From Crocodylus rhombifer (lineage: Eukaryota; Chordata; Crocodylia; Crocodylidae): 64,000 nt of DNA. This document shows positions 11,403 to 23,009 of the stretch, in pieces. A program made the translations under genes and the position numbers. Under the pieces are notes generated by a model that saw only the letters and a list, made by a program, of their open reading frames with translations, did no database searches and was not told where the DNA came from. The DNA is taken from the NCBI GenBank assembly GCA_038503035.1, contig JAVSML010024247.1, positions 1 through 64,000 of the forward strand. Reading direction: 5' to 3'. Numbering within the stretch: the first letter of the stretch is position 1; the number at the start of each line of letters is the position of its first letter.

Positions 11403-12428
11403 TGGGTGTACCAAAATAAATCCTTTGGGTGTAAGAGTATCTAAACTCCCTCCCAAGTGACACAAACTAAACTGAATCAAGGCACTTACGTGTCCACATA
11501 AGGGTTTTCATTGTAAAATGATAGCAGTTTAAATTCAAGGCACAGGCTATATTAAAAAAAACAAAAAAACAACTCCCATGCAAACCGTGTTTTAAAACTA
11601 TTGTAAATCATAAAAAAGATACTCTTTTTAAAGTACATAGAGCTATCTCCAGGGTTAACCAGTGAGGGGGAGGAATTAGACTCATTTTGTTCCATGCAGC
11701 TAACTGCACAATACTATATCTAAAAACAAGGCCCTGTCTGCTCTTTGGATATTAACCTGAATGGCTCTGTTCATGAAAAAGATTTAACTATTGCACAAAA
11801 TTTCATTCCACACCTTGTTGAATTGCATACTGTGTGATGGTTATCACCAGACATGGCTACATTTCTGTGTGTGAATGCACATACATGTGCATATAGCTCA
11901 TGAAGCACTCTGCAGTGAAATGTATTATATAAATAAATGGAACCTGTCATTTCCATTTGGTTTATCTCTTTAACCTGGTTTTTAAGGCAGTTAGATGATA
12001 TAGGGCTGGGTACAAGGAAAATGAAAATGGGAGGAGTATATCTATTGTTTCCATATATTTGGGAGATGTAACCTGTCCTTAATATAACATAAGATATTCA
12101 AAATATCCCCACGAGAAAGAAGTGAGTCACTTTGCAGGGGAACAGAAAGAGCTATCATTTTAAACTTGGCTCTTGTTCTTTTAGTATACCTCATACAATG
12201 CCAATGATATGAGTCCTTCTGAGGAATTCCTGTTAGTGTCTGTGGGAGTCCCACATATGGAATACCTATTGGAGTAAGTCTTTGGTACATAGCTTTAAAG
12301 GTCCCTAGATCTTCAACTTCCCCCTCTTGTGTTCTTTTAGGGAAGAAGATTTATTTTGATTTATCTAAATGTGTGGACAGATGAAACAGCTACACTCCCC
12401 TGAGGAAGGCAATTACTGCACTGTAGCT

Positions 12429-12578
12429 GTAGTATAACTGTTTTATCTATCCATTCCTAACCCAGAGTAAGTGAAGTTAAACTATAGTAATAACCTTCAT
12501 TTCAGTAAGGCATTATTTACTGTAGCTTAACATCACTTACTGTAGTTTAGGAGCAAACAGATAAAATAGTTATGCTAC
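12429..12578. repeat. Foldback element (long imperfect inverted repeat)
   Basis: The left arm, 12429-12493, is nearly the reverse complement of the right arm, 12513-12578, with a 19-base loop. Matching blocks include GTAGTATAACT against AGTTATGCTAC, TTTTATCT against AGATAAAA, and AGTAAGTGAAGTTAA against TTAACATCACTTACT. By eye about three quarters of positions pair. In the pre-mRNA it would form a hairpin of roughly 65 base pairs. It is probably a decayed palindromic MITE; a microRNA-like precursor is possible but unsupported. Confidence 0.7.
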
Positions 12579-12836
12579 AACAGATGACACTCTCCTAGTT
12601 AAAAGGTATAGTATAATTGTGCATCTGTTCATACCCTAAAATTTATACAGTGCCTAAATCCTAGAGGTATCAAATACATAAATACCTCCTGAGCTGGTAG
12701 CATTAAGAAACTTAAGACCTTTATTGCATTCTCATACTCTTAATATGTTCACATGCGCTTGTGGTATCCACTTAAGGCACATTGTTAAGTCGGTTGTCCT
12801 GAATTCATAGGACATATCAAAACAGAGACTACTTTC

Positions 12837-13344
12837 CAGGCAACCCCCACTTAACGCTCTTAATTGGTTCCAGGAAAACTGAGCGTTAAGTGGAAACCAT
12901 TTACCCATAGGCATTAATACAAATAGAAATAATTGGTTACTGCTGCTTCTTACCGTAGCTTCTCACGATTGCTGCTGCCTCTCCACACCCCCCTGCCTGC
13001 CTACTGGCCACTCCGGCCGCATGTGTCAGCCCATGGCCCATGCTCCTGCTGGCTTTGGCACTCTGTCAGGGGCCCTGCACTCATGCCTGCCCCCCACTTG
13101 CTGCTTCTTGCTTCTGCTGCCCCACCCTTGGCCCCTGCTGGCTCTGGCCCTGTGGCACCAGTGCATTCCCGAGCTCATTCCTGTCTGCTCACTTGCTGTC
13201 ACTCACCGTTTCTTGCCACCGCTGCTGCTTCACTGAGCGCTATAGTGAAACTGACTCAGTGCTAAGTGAAATCAGGTATTAATTTTAAATGAGTGCTATA
13301 GCGAAATAGCACTAAGTAAAACTGCATTAAGCGGGGGTTGCCTG
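12837..13344. mobile_element. Non-autonomous DNA transposon, Tigger/pogo-like ends
   Basis: Terminal inverted repeats are plain: CAGGCAACCCCCACTTAACGC at the left (12837 on) and its inverted match GCATTAAGCGGGGGTTGCCTG at the right, ending at 13344. A second inner pair (gagcgttaagtgg and agtgctatagcg) continues the symmetry. The CAGGC start and the TTAACGC/TATAGCG words recall pogo/Tigger-group elements. However, the TA target duplication expected for that group is not visible, so the superfamily is tentative. The core (12950-13240) is C-rich and encodes nothing recognisable. Confidence 0.7.
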
Positions 13345-13812
13345 CACCTTCTACTTGATGGTGAAAACTACTCCCACAATTTACTTCCTACTTTTATAGA
13401 TGGACCCCTGAGAAATGGGTACATCTTGTTTTTGCAGGCTCTACACTCTGAGCAGTGCACTTTGCAGGGTTTCTTTATTACCTAGTAAAAGTAGAAATAA
13501 CTAGAGATATGGTAGGATTCTGCTACCTTTAAAAACAATCTGCTTTTGTAAATAAAAGGAAACCAAGCTAAACAAAGCAGAAGAAAACAGTAACCCAGTG
13601 ACATCAGAGCCAGCCTGTATCAATTCATATTTTCTTTTACAACAGTATTGAGCACCAGTTCTAGACTCCTGGCCTCCATACTCAATTGAGAAAAGTGCAG
13701 GTCTGAGGACTGTGGTGCACTGAAAATTTACCCAGTGTTTCACAAATATTTACAGAGGTGCCTGTGCCAAATAACTTTGTGCTGATCCACTAAGAAAATA
13801 CAGTGTTTGGTT

Positions 13813-13832
13813 CTCTCTCTCTCTCTCTCTCA
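13813..13832. repeat. (TC)n microsatellite
   Basis: About nine consecutive CT units. Simple repeat. Confidence 0.95.
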
Positions 13833-14394
13833 TATAAATGGTTTCACTTCAGTGGGAACTGAGTGGACATTAAATTAAAAAAGTAGATCAGTGCTAGACA
13901 ATATTAAGGTATTCATTAAGAAAATACACTGAAAGGGCTAAATTATAAAGGACCTCGTCTTGCCCTCAGTCAAGCAAGACTTCTATAAAACTCCCATTGA
14001 CTTCAGTGGGAGCAGGGTTAAGGCAGCACAGAGTAGAAATTTCAGCTAATTAAGAAGTGATGAATTGGGCTAAAAGCACAGCAAACACAGTGATAGTTTT
14101 AAATTAAAATATATAAAACAAAAAAAAAATCCTCCTTTGTTGATTTCCCCGACTCTTGGTATCTTCACATACAGTGAGATCACAGTTCCCCATTGTTGTT
14201 TCTAAGAAGATTAAGAATTTTATTAAAGGCACTGGTGGAATATTTTGTACTGTTGGTAAACACTCCCCACCCTCAAAGGAAAACCCCTCTAATGTATAAG
14301 TGGTTAGGCAAGCCCTGTAATTAGAAAGACATTTCAGCTCCTTATGTAATTTTTCTCAAAGAGCTGAAAACCCACACATACATGTAGTTCTAAT

Positions 14395-14396
<2 letters not shown>

Positions 14397-14434
<38 letters not shown>
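14397..14434. repeat. (GT)n microsatellite
   Basis: Nineteen uninterrupted GT units followed by acatatata. A long perfect dinucleotide tract, likely polymorphic. Confidence 0.97.
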
Positions 14435-14436
<2 letters not shown>

Positions 14437-15329
14437 ATATATAGAATTAGAACTTGCTCTGGGTGCATGTCACATGCTTTGACTCTGGGTAACTTTATTA
14501 TTGTAAGACAGAATATTCTTTTTCTTTCCTGATTGCAGACTATAAAGACTTGAAACCATTTTGCTTGTGACAGAAAATTAATTGCATGTTTGCAAGGTTT
14601 TTCCTTTTTATATGGCTGGAAGTGCCAGTCTGGTGATCAGCAGACTGGTGCTCCTAGCCATGGGCTCCCTAGGCTCTCAGCTCTTTACTTGCTGGTGCAG
14701 GGGGAGCCCAGAGTGATCACAATCTCAGGCTCTCTCTGAACTGCCAGTCAGGCATAACTCGGAGCTGAATTCCTACATGTGCATGTGGTATGGCAGGAGC
14801 CATGATTGTTGGGATTGGGGATCAGATCCTATTGTACCTTTAGCTGAACATCTGTCAGCAACCTCACAGACACAAGGAACACCAAACCAAGTTGGAAAAA
14901 AGGTAGCAAGATGTTGGAAAATGGTCCCTTCAGGATGGTAGCTGCTTGTTTGTTATATTTAATGGGGTGGCTCACAGGCACACTGGAGAAGGATTTTAGG
15001 AGGTCATGAAGGGCTGGCTGTCTATCTCTGAAGATTTAGAACTACATCTTTTCAGACATCCCTGCTTGAACTTTATTCACATGATTGTAATTATTCATGT
15101 AGCTTATTCATGTAGAGGATAATTGGAGTACTTGGAAAAGCAAGGTTAAACATAATAGCTAAGAGTTTGTAGCAGCTGACCCTGGGCACAGTTATGAGGC
15201 ACAGTGAAGTTTTCAAAGATAGAACTTCACATGTGGGGATATTGTCATTTCTTTGTCTTCCTCTGCCATGATGAATTTGGGGAATGAGCATCAGTCATTC
15301 GCTACAGTTAGTGCAGGTGATGCCATTTT

Positions 15330-16080
15330 TGTTACAGACCAGCTGGGCACTATGAGTGTATTAATTCTATCGGAGGCCAACGGCGCTGTGAGGGAATCGG
15401 CCACTGGGCTGTTTGGTTCAGTTTCGGATCAAGGAGGCAAAGTTGGGAGTGAAGGAAAGGCAAATTTATTATAGCTTACACACACGGCAGTTAACAGAAA
15501 GATGAATGTGATGAGCAAATAATGCAGTATTAAAGAGCTAATAGTAAATAATAACAACAGATAGATGGATCAATTCTGTTGCAGGCCAACTGGGCACTGT
15601 GAGGGAATCAGCCACTGGGCTGTTCAAAACAACAAATAGGCAGACATGGGTTGGCAACTTATCAATAGTCCCTCAATGCCAGGTACTTCTCAAGTGATTC
15701 CAGCGACGTCAAGTGTCCCTGATCAACGCTGTTGGAGGGATTACTGGAGAAGGTCTCTTGATTTAGGATCTGATCCTCACTCATACTGGGAGTCCAGAGT
15801 CTGGGTTTGGAACAGCAGTGACCGTTCTGTTCCCTCCTTCCTGCTGGTCACCTGACACGCACGCTTTTTATGCCTATTCATATACTAATCCGTTGGCTTT
15901 AGAGCCACTCACAATCTTGCCCTATAGCTGTTACCCTATCGGATTGAAAGGTTTAAAAATTATCAAAAAGGTCACTACCCAGACTTGGATTTATCCAATA
16001 AGCAAATTACAATGCAGCATCTTCAGGTTTGAAAGTAACATTACTAAGCCCAACCCTTTTAGGTTTCTCTGAATATGCTT
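15330..16080 (-). mobile_element. Probable antisense LTR fragment with duplicated U5-like block
   Basis: On the minus strand AATAAA is present at 15465-15470, followed downstream by a CpG-containing stretch that could be R-U5, ending near GTCTGTAACA at about 15335. A block reading ctgtgagggaatcggccactgggctgt (reported as two overlapping parts: ctgtgagggaatcggcc and ggccactgggctgt) occurs at about 15385-15412. It recurs with one change at about 15597-15624. No matched terminal dinucleotides or target-site duplication were found, so assignment to an endogenous retroviral LTR is tentative. Confidence 0.4.
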
Positions 16081-16998
16081 TCTTGGGACGTGCTTTCCTG
16101 GAATGTGTTGGGTGTGCCAGGTGGTTGGATCCAGTTTTTATTTTCAAGGCTGAACCCTGAGCAAAAACTGTTAGGTCAGCTAGTCTTCCAGCTACAACTT
16201 TGCCTTTGGGGCCCAGTCAGTTCCACGATTAATACAAACAGTTAGTTTTATCATTTTGGTTAAACTTATGACAACAAATTACATGTGCAGGTTATGAACA
16301 TACAAACTTTATATTAGCTAATATTACCTGTTAGGCAAAATACTAAATGCCTCCGAGAAGCACGTACTTATTGTTTATTAATCCCTCTGGTTCTGGCCTT
16401 CACAAGTATAGCACTGATATATTGAACAGGACCTCATTTTGAGGAGATACTATACAAATCTGCAACGCACTTACCATCCAAGTCAAAGGACAAGAGATAG
16501 AGACAGACATGGGAATACAAGGAAAAAAATACACAAGCCTTTTTGTCAGCACAACCTGCACTGCTTTTAGCACACTGGCTGCCTGGCTGCTATCAAGTTT
16601 TTAGTTGGAGTCTGATAAAATGTGAGACTCTTGTGTACCTGAAGCTGCAGAGGAAAACACTCCCTGCTCATTAAAAATGAACATAGTAGAAAGACATAAT
16701 AATTTAAAAGTCTGCAGTAACTGGTCCTATCCAAGAATATAAAGGACAGTTTCTGTTAGAAGGAATATGGTTAAAAAGAAACGTTGACTGGTGGTGTCGA
16801 TGTCCTATATCCTTTTAGTACCATGGTAGCCAGAGGCAGCCTCCGTCAGTGGGGGGTGTCTGCAGTGCCTCTGCCAGTGCTTTTGGTGCCTGGTCCTGAG
16901 GAGTGTTGTGAGTGGAATACAGCTCCTAAGGATGAAGGGGAAATTAGAGTTACAGAGCTGAGGCATTGGTAGGACCTCTAACAGAAGCACCCCCTAAT

Positions 16999-17643
16999 TA
17001 TACCAATGTTTGATAGTTTCAGAATGATATACTTACTGCCTGTGTTTACAGTACTGCCCCTTTAATGGGCCAGATTCACTTTTAATTAAACTCTAGTCAG
17101 TGGAGTTACCCAAATTATTGATGTGAAATTTTCAAAATTACTTTTAGTCCATTTTCAAAAATAACATGGCCCTCTAGGCACATTGAAGGTCATTGAGACA
17201 GACTCCTCAGAACCTTTGGGTAAACATTTCAGAATCCTCTCACTGACTTAGGCACTTTTGACAATTTGCTACAAATGTGAAAAATTAAAACCCCTTAATT
17301 AGTTTGAATGGCATTCTGTTTCTAAAATAATGGGCAATATATTGTAACATATTTTGGAAAAGCTATTGTTTTGTTTTATTTTTAAGTTAATTGTTAATTA
17401 TGCTAAACTAATGCCATGCTTAAAGTATTCCTTTGAAAGTGGCATGAGTTTTAAAAAAATGTTCTGCTGATACAATCCAGAAAAGTGATTTGTACTTTTG
17501 TACCAGTAATGAATTGTACTTTAGCATTAATTAAGCATATGGTGGTTTCAATCATGCATTAATTTAGCTCTAGTTTCATATTTTAATCCTGTTCCTACAG
17601 ACAGTTCATGCAGTTCCAGCTCTATGATTTTGTTTCTTGTTTA
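16999..17643 (+). repeat. Old repeat copy 1, left part (paralogue of 24030-24630)
   Basis: Shares an ordered series of matches with 24030-24630: agtttcagaatgatatac, then gggccagattcactt against gggtcaaattcactt, ttggcacttttt-type words, then attgttaattatgct, then a catatggtggttt / catacggtggtgt pair, then ttaatcctg-tcctacag. Divergence is high but the collinearity is unmistakable. The match resumes after the LTR element at 19577. The pair is either an old local duplication or two members of an old LINE-like family. Confidence 0.7.
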
Positions 17644-19572
17644 TGTAGCCCAGATACACCCAAGGGCATGCCCCATCTAGAAATGGAAGGGATGAGTGAT
17701 CAGGTGGTAGTGCTGTGAGAGGGATCTGATCTCTGTACCAGTTCCTTTATTCTCTACAGAGCCAGGCCAAGACAAGATGGCTTAACTATTTACAAATTTA
17801 TTAACATTATATATGTTTCACTTGTATCTGTGTACAGCAAAAGCCGTGTTATCCGGCATCATACAAACCAGCATGCTCTATTAACTGGCATGCCAGTCAA
17901 TGTGACCAAAGTGAAACTGGAAGTACCCACCGTGGCACATCCGGTTTCGCTGAGCCCCCAACAACCCAGGGCAACGCAGCCTGTGCTGCTGAGCCCCTGT
18001 GGACTGGGGCATAGCAGTCTGTCCCCAGTGTGCCTGAGGTCCCCCTCCCTGTCCCCCAGCACACTAACATGGTGGGAGGGGCAGCGGCCCGAACAGGCAA
18101 AGATACCTGTTCTGCACCTTTCAGGTAACTGGCATATTTGGTTATCTGGCACCTCCCATATATAATACACACACACACTTCAACTGAGAATAAATACTTT
18201 ACAATTCAACTTTACATACAATGCTATCTTAAATAATCAACAACCCAGGAAAAGTACTACCATCAGTGGCCTCAAACCCCATGTAGGTCAGTACTGATCC
18301 CTAAAACTATAAGCAAAAGCAAATGCCAACAGTACACACCTGTCAGAAATGAGCAGGTAGCTCCAGGAATAGGTAAGTGCAGGCAAGTACAACAATATCA
18401 CAGGATAAACAACAGGTAACTATTTACAACTTCTGACAAACCATTAACCAAAAAATATTAGATAAGAGGTATGTGTATGTATGTATGTGTGTATATATAC
18501 TCATGCTCATAAAATAGTAAGCTCAAAACAACCCAAATATAACAAAATATAAGGTGCAGTCTGACCCCAGTGAGGGTAGGTATACCTGGACTTCCCCCTC
18601 CCCCCCCAGTTCTGTGATGGGAGCCCTTGCTGCTACTAGTCGGGGAGAGGCACAAGGTCTCAGGTCTTCCTGGCTATCTTTGGTAGGGTCAGGACCCTTA
18701 TCCTGCAGGGCCCCTGTTGTCTCCCCTCCTGAGGATTCCCTCTGCTCTGGGAGACCCCTCTCCCCTGCAACTCATGACTCCTGTTGTTGTAGGGCTGTCT
18801 CTGGCTCCCGGAGTGGCCTTTTGCTGCCTGGGCACTCTCTTCCTGCACAGCAGCCCAATGTGGCCCCGTGCACTGCAGGACATATCCTTCTGCCTGGATT
18901 GGTTGGAGGCCTGGGCTGCCTTGTGATGTACTGGGGCTCAATCAGCTCTTGCACCCTCTGGTCCAATGCTGCTTGCATCAACTACCTGGCCATGTGCCAG
19001 GGAATGGGGCTTGAACCACCCAAAGCAGCTCCCAGATCCCTGATCCTCCATGCAATGATCTCTGCATTGTGTCCTTTGGCCGCTTGCCAAGGGTTACAGA
19101 CCTCAGCTGCCTCGAGCAGCTTCAGGGTCTGAGCTCCGTGCAGCGGTCTCTGCACCGCCCCCTTGTTGCCTGCCAGGGAACGCACATACGGACTGCCTTG
19201 AGCAGCCCCCAGGTTTGGGCCCTGTGCGCTGTTCTGCGCACCGATGAGGCTGTGACACCTGTCCCAGTCAGGGGAGTCTTCTGTGCTCTTTGGGGGCACT
19301 GCTTCACCTTCCCCAGTTCTTCTTGGCCCCTTCTTCTCCGTTCCCCCAGTGTGTCTGCCACATGCAGCTCCTTTTATTCACTTTGGAGGCTCCACCCCCA
19401 AAGTTTTGCTCTACCAGCAGAACACAGGCTTCAGTGAAGTCTGGGAGGCTTTTTGCCTCTCCCCTCCTCCCGGCCACTCCAGTAGAGGGCAAGGCTGACT
19501 CCGCCCAGCCTTTGGTGGATGGGCTCAAAACAAAGTTACCCCGAGCCAGGCTGAATTGGTAAGTCCACCACA
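17644..19572 (-). mobile_element. LTR-type element with TTTA target duplication
   Basis: It interrupts an old repeat whose uninterrupted paralogue lies at 24030-24950. It starts TGTAGCCCAG on the + strand and ends CCACCACA, so the minus-strand element begins TGTGGTGGAC and ends GGGCTACA, the TG...CA ends of an LTR. It is flanked by TTTA at 17640-17643 and 19573-19576. On the minus strand AATAAAGG near 17750 sits about 100 bases before the element end, as in an R-U5 boundary. No gag or pol frame is present, so this is a solo LTR or a non-autonomous element. A Tigger-like insertion at 17835-18160 accounts for part of its 1.9 kb. The open frames of up to 192 codons here look like GC-rich repeat by-products. 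Confidence 0.7.
17835..18160. mobile_element. Tigger-like DNA transposon remnant inside the LTR element
   Basis: The left side begins CAGCAAAAGCCGTGTTATCCGG; the right side carries ttggttatctggcacctcc, its approximate inverted counterpart (ATCCGGCA against tatctggca). TTATCCGGCA-type termini are characteristic of the Tigger group of mariner-related elements. The middle is a C-rich filler with no transposase. It is nested in the 17644-19572 element and therefore younger than it. The right end is approximate. Confidence 0.55.
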
Positions 19573-19576
19573 TTTA

Positions 19577-20008
19577 GAAAATACATGGAAGTGTGATGTG
19601 ATGTGCCAGATGTATTCGCTTTTCCTGTTTCCTACATTCCTTTGTGGTCTTTCTTGTTACAGTATGGATTCTGCTCTTGCTCTTGCTGAAATCTGTGGGA
19701 TATTTGCCATGGATTTCAGTGGGAGCAGAAATAGTACTCTGGACACTTGCCACCTGCAGCTTTTGCCAGGATGTGCTGGCAAATATACTTGCATATACTT
19801 ATGCTTGGGTTGAGTCACAAGCTATAAGGCTGAGTTCAGGAATATCTAGATGAAATTCAGTGACCTCTGTTATGTAGGAGACTTATTTATTCCATTTACT
19901 GGTGCATGTCACCCTTCCCAACAAAGGCTCAGAGCGGATTACAATAAAAAAACTAACATTAGGCAAGGTGATCATAATAGTCCCTTCTAGCCTTGCAATC
20001 TCTGACAA
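19577..20008 (+). repeat. Old repeat copy 1, right part with CR1-like tail
   Basis: Continues the match to the 24 kb paralogue: agaaaatacatggaagtgtga, then tttcctgtttcctacatt, tttcagtgggagca, tggacacttgccac, then gtgacctctgttatg. It ends ggtgatcataatagtccctt (about 19967), which resembles the 3' tail of CR1 LINEs. Between about 19870 and 19950 is an inserted block (ggctcagagcggattacaat) absent from the other copy. Confidence 0.6.
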
Positions 20009-20010
20009 TT

Positions 20011-21632
20011 GCCAGTTTGTGGCTGTGGCCAGTCATGGGATGCCATAGGACTATTGTAAAGCTATGCATTTCAATTTAGTAACAGCATGGAGTCTCATTT
20101 GTTCCACCATTTGCAGGTTTTAGGGAAAAGTGATCTTAAAGACTTTCCTTTAGCTGTCTCTTGTGCCGCTTTAAATTTTACGCCAATACAAATGAGATGT
20201 CTGTTTCCTAGTGTAGGGATGTGTACTGGCAACCCCTCCCCCCAGTCCTAAATAATAATAAGAAAGAAACAAACTGCCCTGTGGGTTTTTTTTTTTTCCC
20301 TCCCTTCCTTTGAAAGGAGCCAATTCCTCATGCCAAGTGCACACACAAAGACCTCCATCATTGCAATGAGCATTAATTGGTATCCTAGCTGTTGCATCTG
20401 TTCATACAAATGCTGCATTTTATTCATTTATGTTCAATCAAGATCAGTATTCCCTCTTCCATAAGCCTCCTAGAAGGTCTTGATATGATGAGTAATTGTT
20501 GCAGTTCCAACAATCAGTATTATAGAATCCAAGTAGTCTATTTAGAATCAATATTCTAAAATTGCCCTATTTGTCCTTACTATTGGAGGAAACAGCACAG
20601 CATGCTGTAGTCAGCCCCAAAAACATTTTGCAGTGGTATGTAGTGATCACAATAAATGCCATAGTTTTGTTCCATTGAAATTAAGATTTATCTGTTTGTT
20701 TAAAATGGCACTGAGATATTGGGTAAATATGTTATCAGGAAGTTTTAAAATTAATGTTTCAGGTGCTCTAAATAGTAATAGAAAAAGAAACAGATTTGAG
20801 AATACCTGGTAAGACATTTATTAATGTATTATGCTGTGATTGTGCTAATTGAGACTATTTCCAGTGTTGGAGCTTTCCCACCCACTGCATTCTTTTTAAA
20901 GTATTTTATTTATTTTCTGTTGCTAGCATGATATGAAAATGCATGGTATACTCACTGCTTCTTGAACAGCAGCTCAGATGCTTATTTTTTTCAGCCATCT
21001 CAATGAAAACAAATTGGAGAGATTGCCTTTGGTGTGTTCTCTTGTACCAGACAGCATGTTTACTTAGGCCGCTTGATCTTAAACATCTTTTTTTAAATGT
21101 ATTTTGCAGTGCAAGAGACTGTCAGGAAAGAAACTATGAGTTTGCCAATGTTGGCTCCTTAGCACTGCATAAAAGAGATGATTTGACTCAGAAGGATCTT
21201 TTTGCCTTCTTAATACCCTATTTTAGAAGACTTTCAGAGGGATCCCTCAAAAAATACATTTTCACTTTTGGGACCTGTTCACCTGTATACACCAAGTTTA
21301 CTGTATTCTCAGGGCACGTGTGCAAGACAATCAATCTAAGGCTTTGGTCAGATGACACATTTGCATCAGTTTGATTTATACTGGTTTTGTAAATGATGTA
21401 AATTGCTGTGGATCAGAGCAGACAGACTAACAATTATTCCATGGTAGCTGCTCCTGGTACAGTGTCTCACCATGAGGTGATGGGGGAGCAGGTAATGATA
21501 ATCTGTATTCAGCCGTGGCTATGGTAGGATCAAAGTGGGCAGACAGTGTCTACACTAGTATAGGTTTACCCTTTTTCCCCCAGGGTAACTTTATTTAGGA
21601 TTTGTATAAGTTGCACTTGTGTAGGGATTTGT
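20011..21632. other. Intronic, no supported gene
   Basis: Mostly AT-rich unique sequence. A 143-codon open frame at 20943-21374 (+) is the longest outside repeats in this part. It has no recognisable domain, no Kozak support and no splice context, so I leave it unannotated as a gene. Confidence 0.5.
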
Positions 21633-21848
21633 CAGGGGTGCCAAACTCATTTGGCCCTGCACAGTGCACACCCAATGAGTGGTGTGGGGCTGGACCAGAG
21701 GCCAGATGAATGGCATGTGGCCAGCCCTGTGGGCTGGATCAGGCTCACTGACTTGCCACTCCCTCCTCCACCCCCACCACTCAGGCTGCATGTGGGTCAA
21801 GTCTGGACAAAGTGGTAGTATCTGGGACCAGATGATTTGCAACCCCTG
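21633..21848. mobile_element. hAT-like MITE
   Basis: The left end CAGGGGTGCCAAACTC and the right end, read in reverse, CAGGGGTTGCAAATC form short terminal inverted repeats. CAGGGGT-CCAAACTC ends typify non-autonomous hAT elements in vertebrates. The 8-bp flanks (ggatttgt, ttttatgt) match poorly, so a target duplication is not confirmed. No coding. Confidence 0.6.
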
Positions 21849-22060
21849 TTTTATGTAGTCCAACTATCTCCATTTTTATACCAGTGTAAAGACTGTCTTT
21901 ACTGGTGTACAGCTGTCATTTGTTTAAGCTCTACATGCAGTAAAAGATGTTGCTTTTAAAATAAAACTTTCATTTTCTGTGGTTCGTGGTCCTTTTTTAG
22001 GTCCCAAATTTGGCAAATGATCCAAGGACTTCTTTAAGCAGATTAGTGATCTTGTCCCTG

Positions 22061-22150
22061 TTCAGCAAAACATTTAGGTTGCATTTAATCATGTGCTTAA
22101 ATGTCTTTCCTGAACTGGAACCTTAATCACAGGCTCAGTGTTTTGCTGAA
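22061..22150. repeat. Foldback repeat with perfect 12-bp terminal stem
   Basis: TTCAGCAAAACA at 22061-22072 is exactly complementary to TGTTTTGCTGAA at 22139-22150. The interior also contains partly complementary words. It looks like a decayed palindromic amniote MITE of the kind that carries 'gcaaa...cacttaag' words. It might form a hairpin in intron 1 RNA. Confidence 0.6.
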
Positions 22151-23009
22151 TCAGGATGTGATAAGTAGCTGTGTATGTTTGTGCCTAGTGGGCCAGGAGA
22201 AGTGAGAGAGAATGCACGGTGACTATAGCATATCTACGTAGCTGTCCATCCTGTGGATGGCACTAAACACTCATGACTTAAATTAGTTTTGGTGTAGCCC
22301 CAGTGTGTTTAAAGGTGTTGCATTTTAAGATGATTTTGAAGCACCAAAATCGTGTACTGAGATGCACAGAATTTTTTTCTAAACATTTTTGGGGACAGAT
22401 CCTCATTTGGTAGAGACTGGTAAGTTCCATCAAAATTTACTGAAGTCACTTCTCCCATTTATCCCAGCTGATATCTATACACATCTATGAAATTATGACC
22501 ATATTCTCCATTACCAAGAATGGCATCATAGGAGTTGGTTCATTTGGGAACCTCACTCTCTAAAATCTTAGTACTAGTTGTTTAGAAATTGAATATCATA
22601 TTCAGACCATAAGGTCTGCTTTAACTTTGGTTGTAGGTACAGTCTTCTGAATGTGGAGATATTTGCCTAATTATTAGGCAGCAACATACAAAAACTGTAG
22701 GTTTAGTTTTGCTGTTATGTTTTATTAAAGGCTCTATTACTGAAAATAAACAGTGACTTTTTTTGCAATAAACAGTTTTTGGAACCTCACTTTCTGTGTT
22801 TGCTGAACACAGCTCTGCTGACTGTAGTGGAAACATGTCTGTACAGGCAAGCCATGAGTTAAGTTGCTTAGCAACACGTATCTAATAACTGAGTATTACA
22901 TGTATGATGAAAGTATGGCATATATGGATGAATGTAATTCTGTTTATTCATTTATAAATCCAAGGTTGTTACAGAAGGTTTTCATAACTCTACAAAATAT
23001 CCCTAAGAC

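Larger units (their letters stand above)
13345..15290. other. Intronic, mostly unique sequence
   Basis: Besides the (TC)n and (GT)n tracts it holds a phrase common in old sauropsid repeats (cccattgacttcagtggg, about 13994) and a small hairpin with an 8-bp stem, CCAGTCTG against CAGACTGG, near 14627-14650. No gene is seen. Confidence 0.5.

Noticed and set aside
17612..17640. Words translating as QFQLYDF that recall the region after RNF144B exon 3
   Set aside because: It lies upstream of exon 2, lacks splice sites and sits in an old repeat; coincidental.
18554..19132. 192-codon + strand frame
   Set aside because: Lies inside the antisense LTR-type element, with GC-biased overlapping frames on both strands and no recognisable domain.
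20943..21374. 143-codon open frame on the + strand
   Set aside because: No recognisable domain, no supporting start context, no splice or conservation evidence. Open frames of this size are expected occasionally in 64 kb read in six frames.
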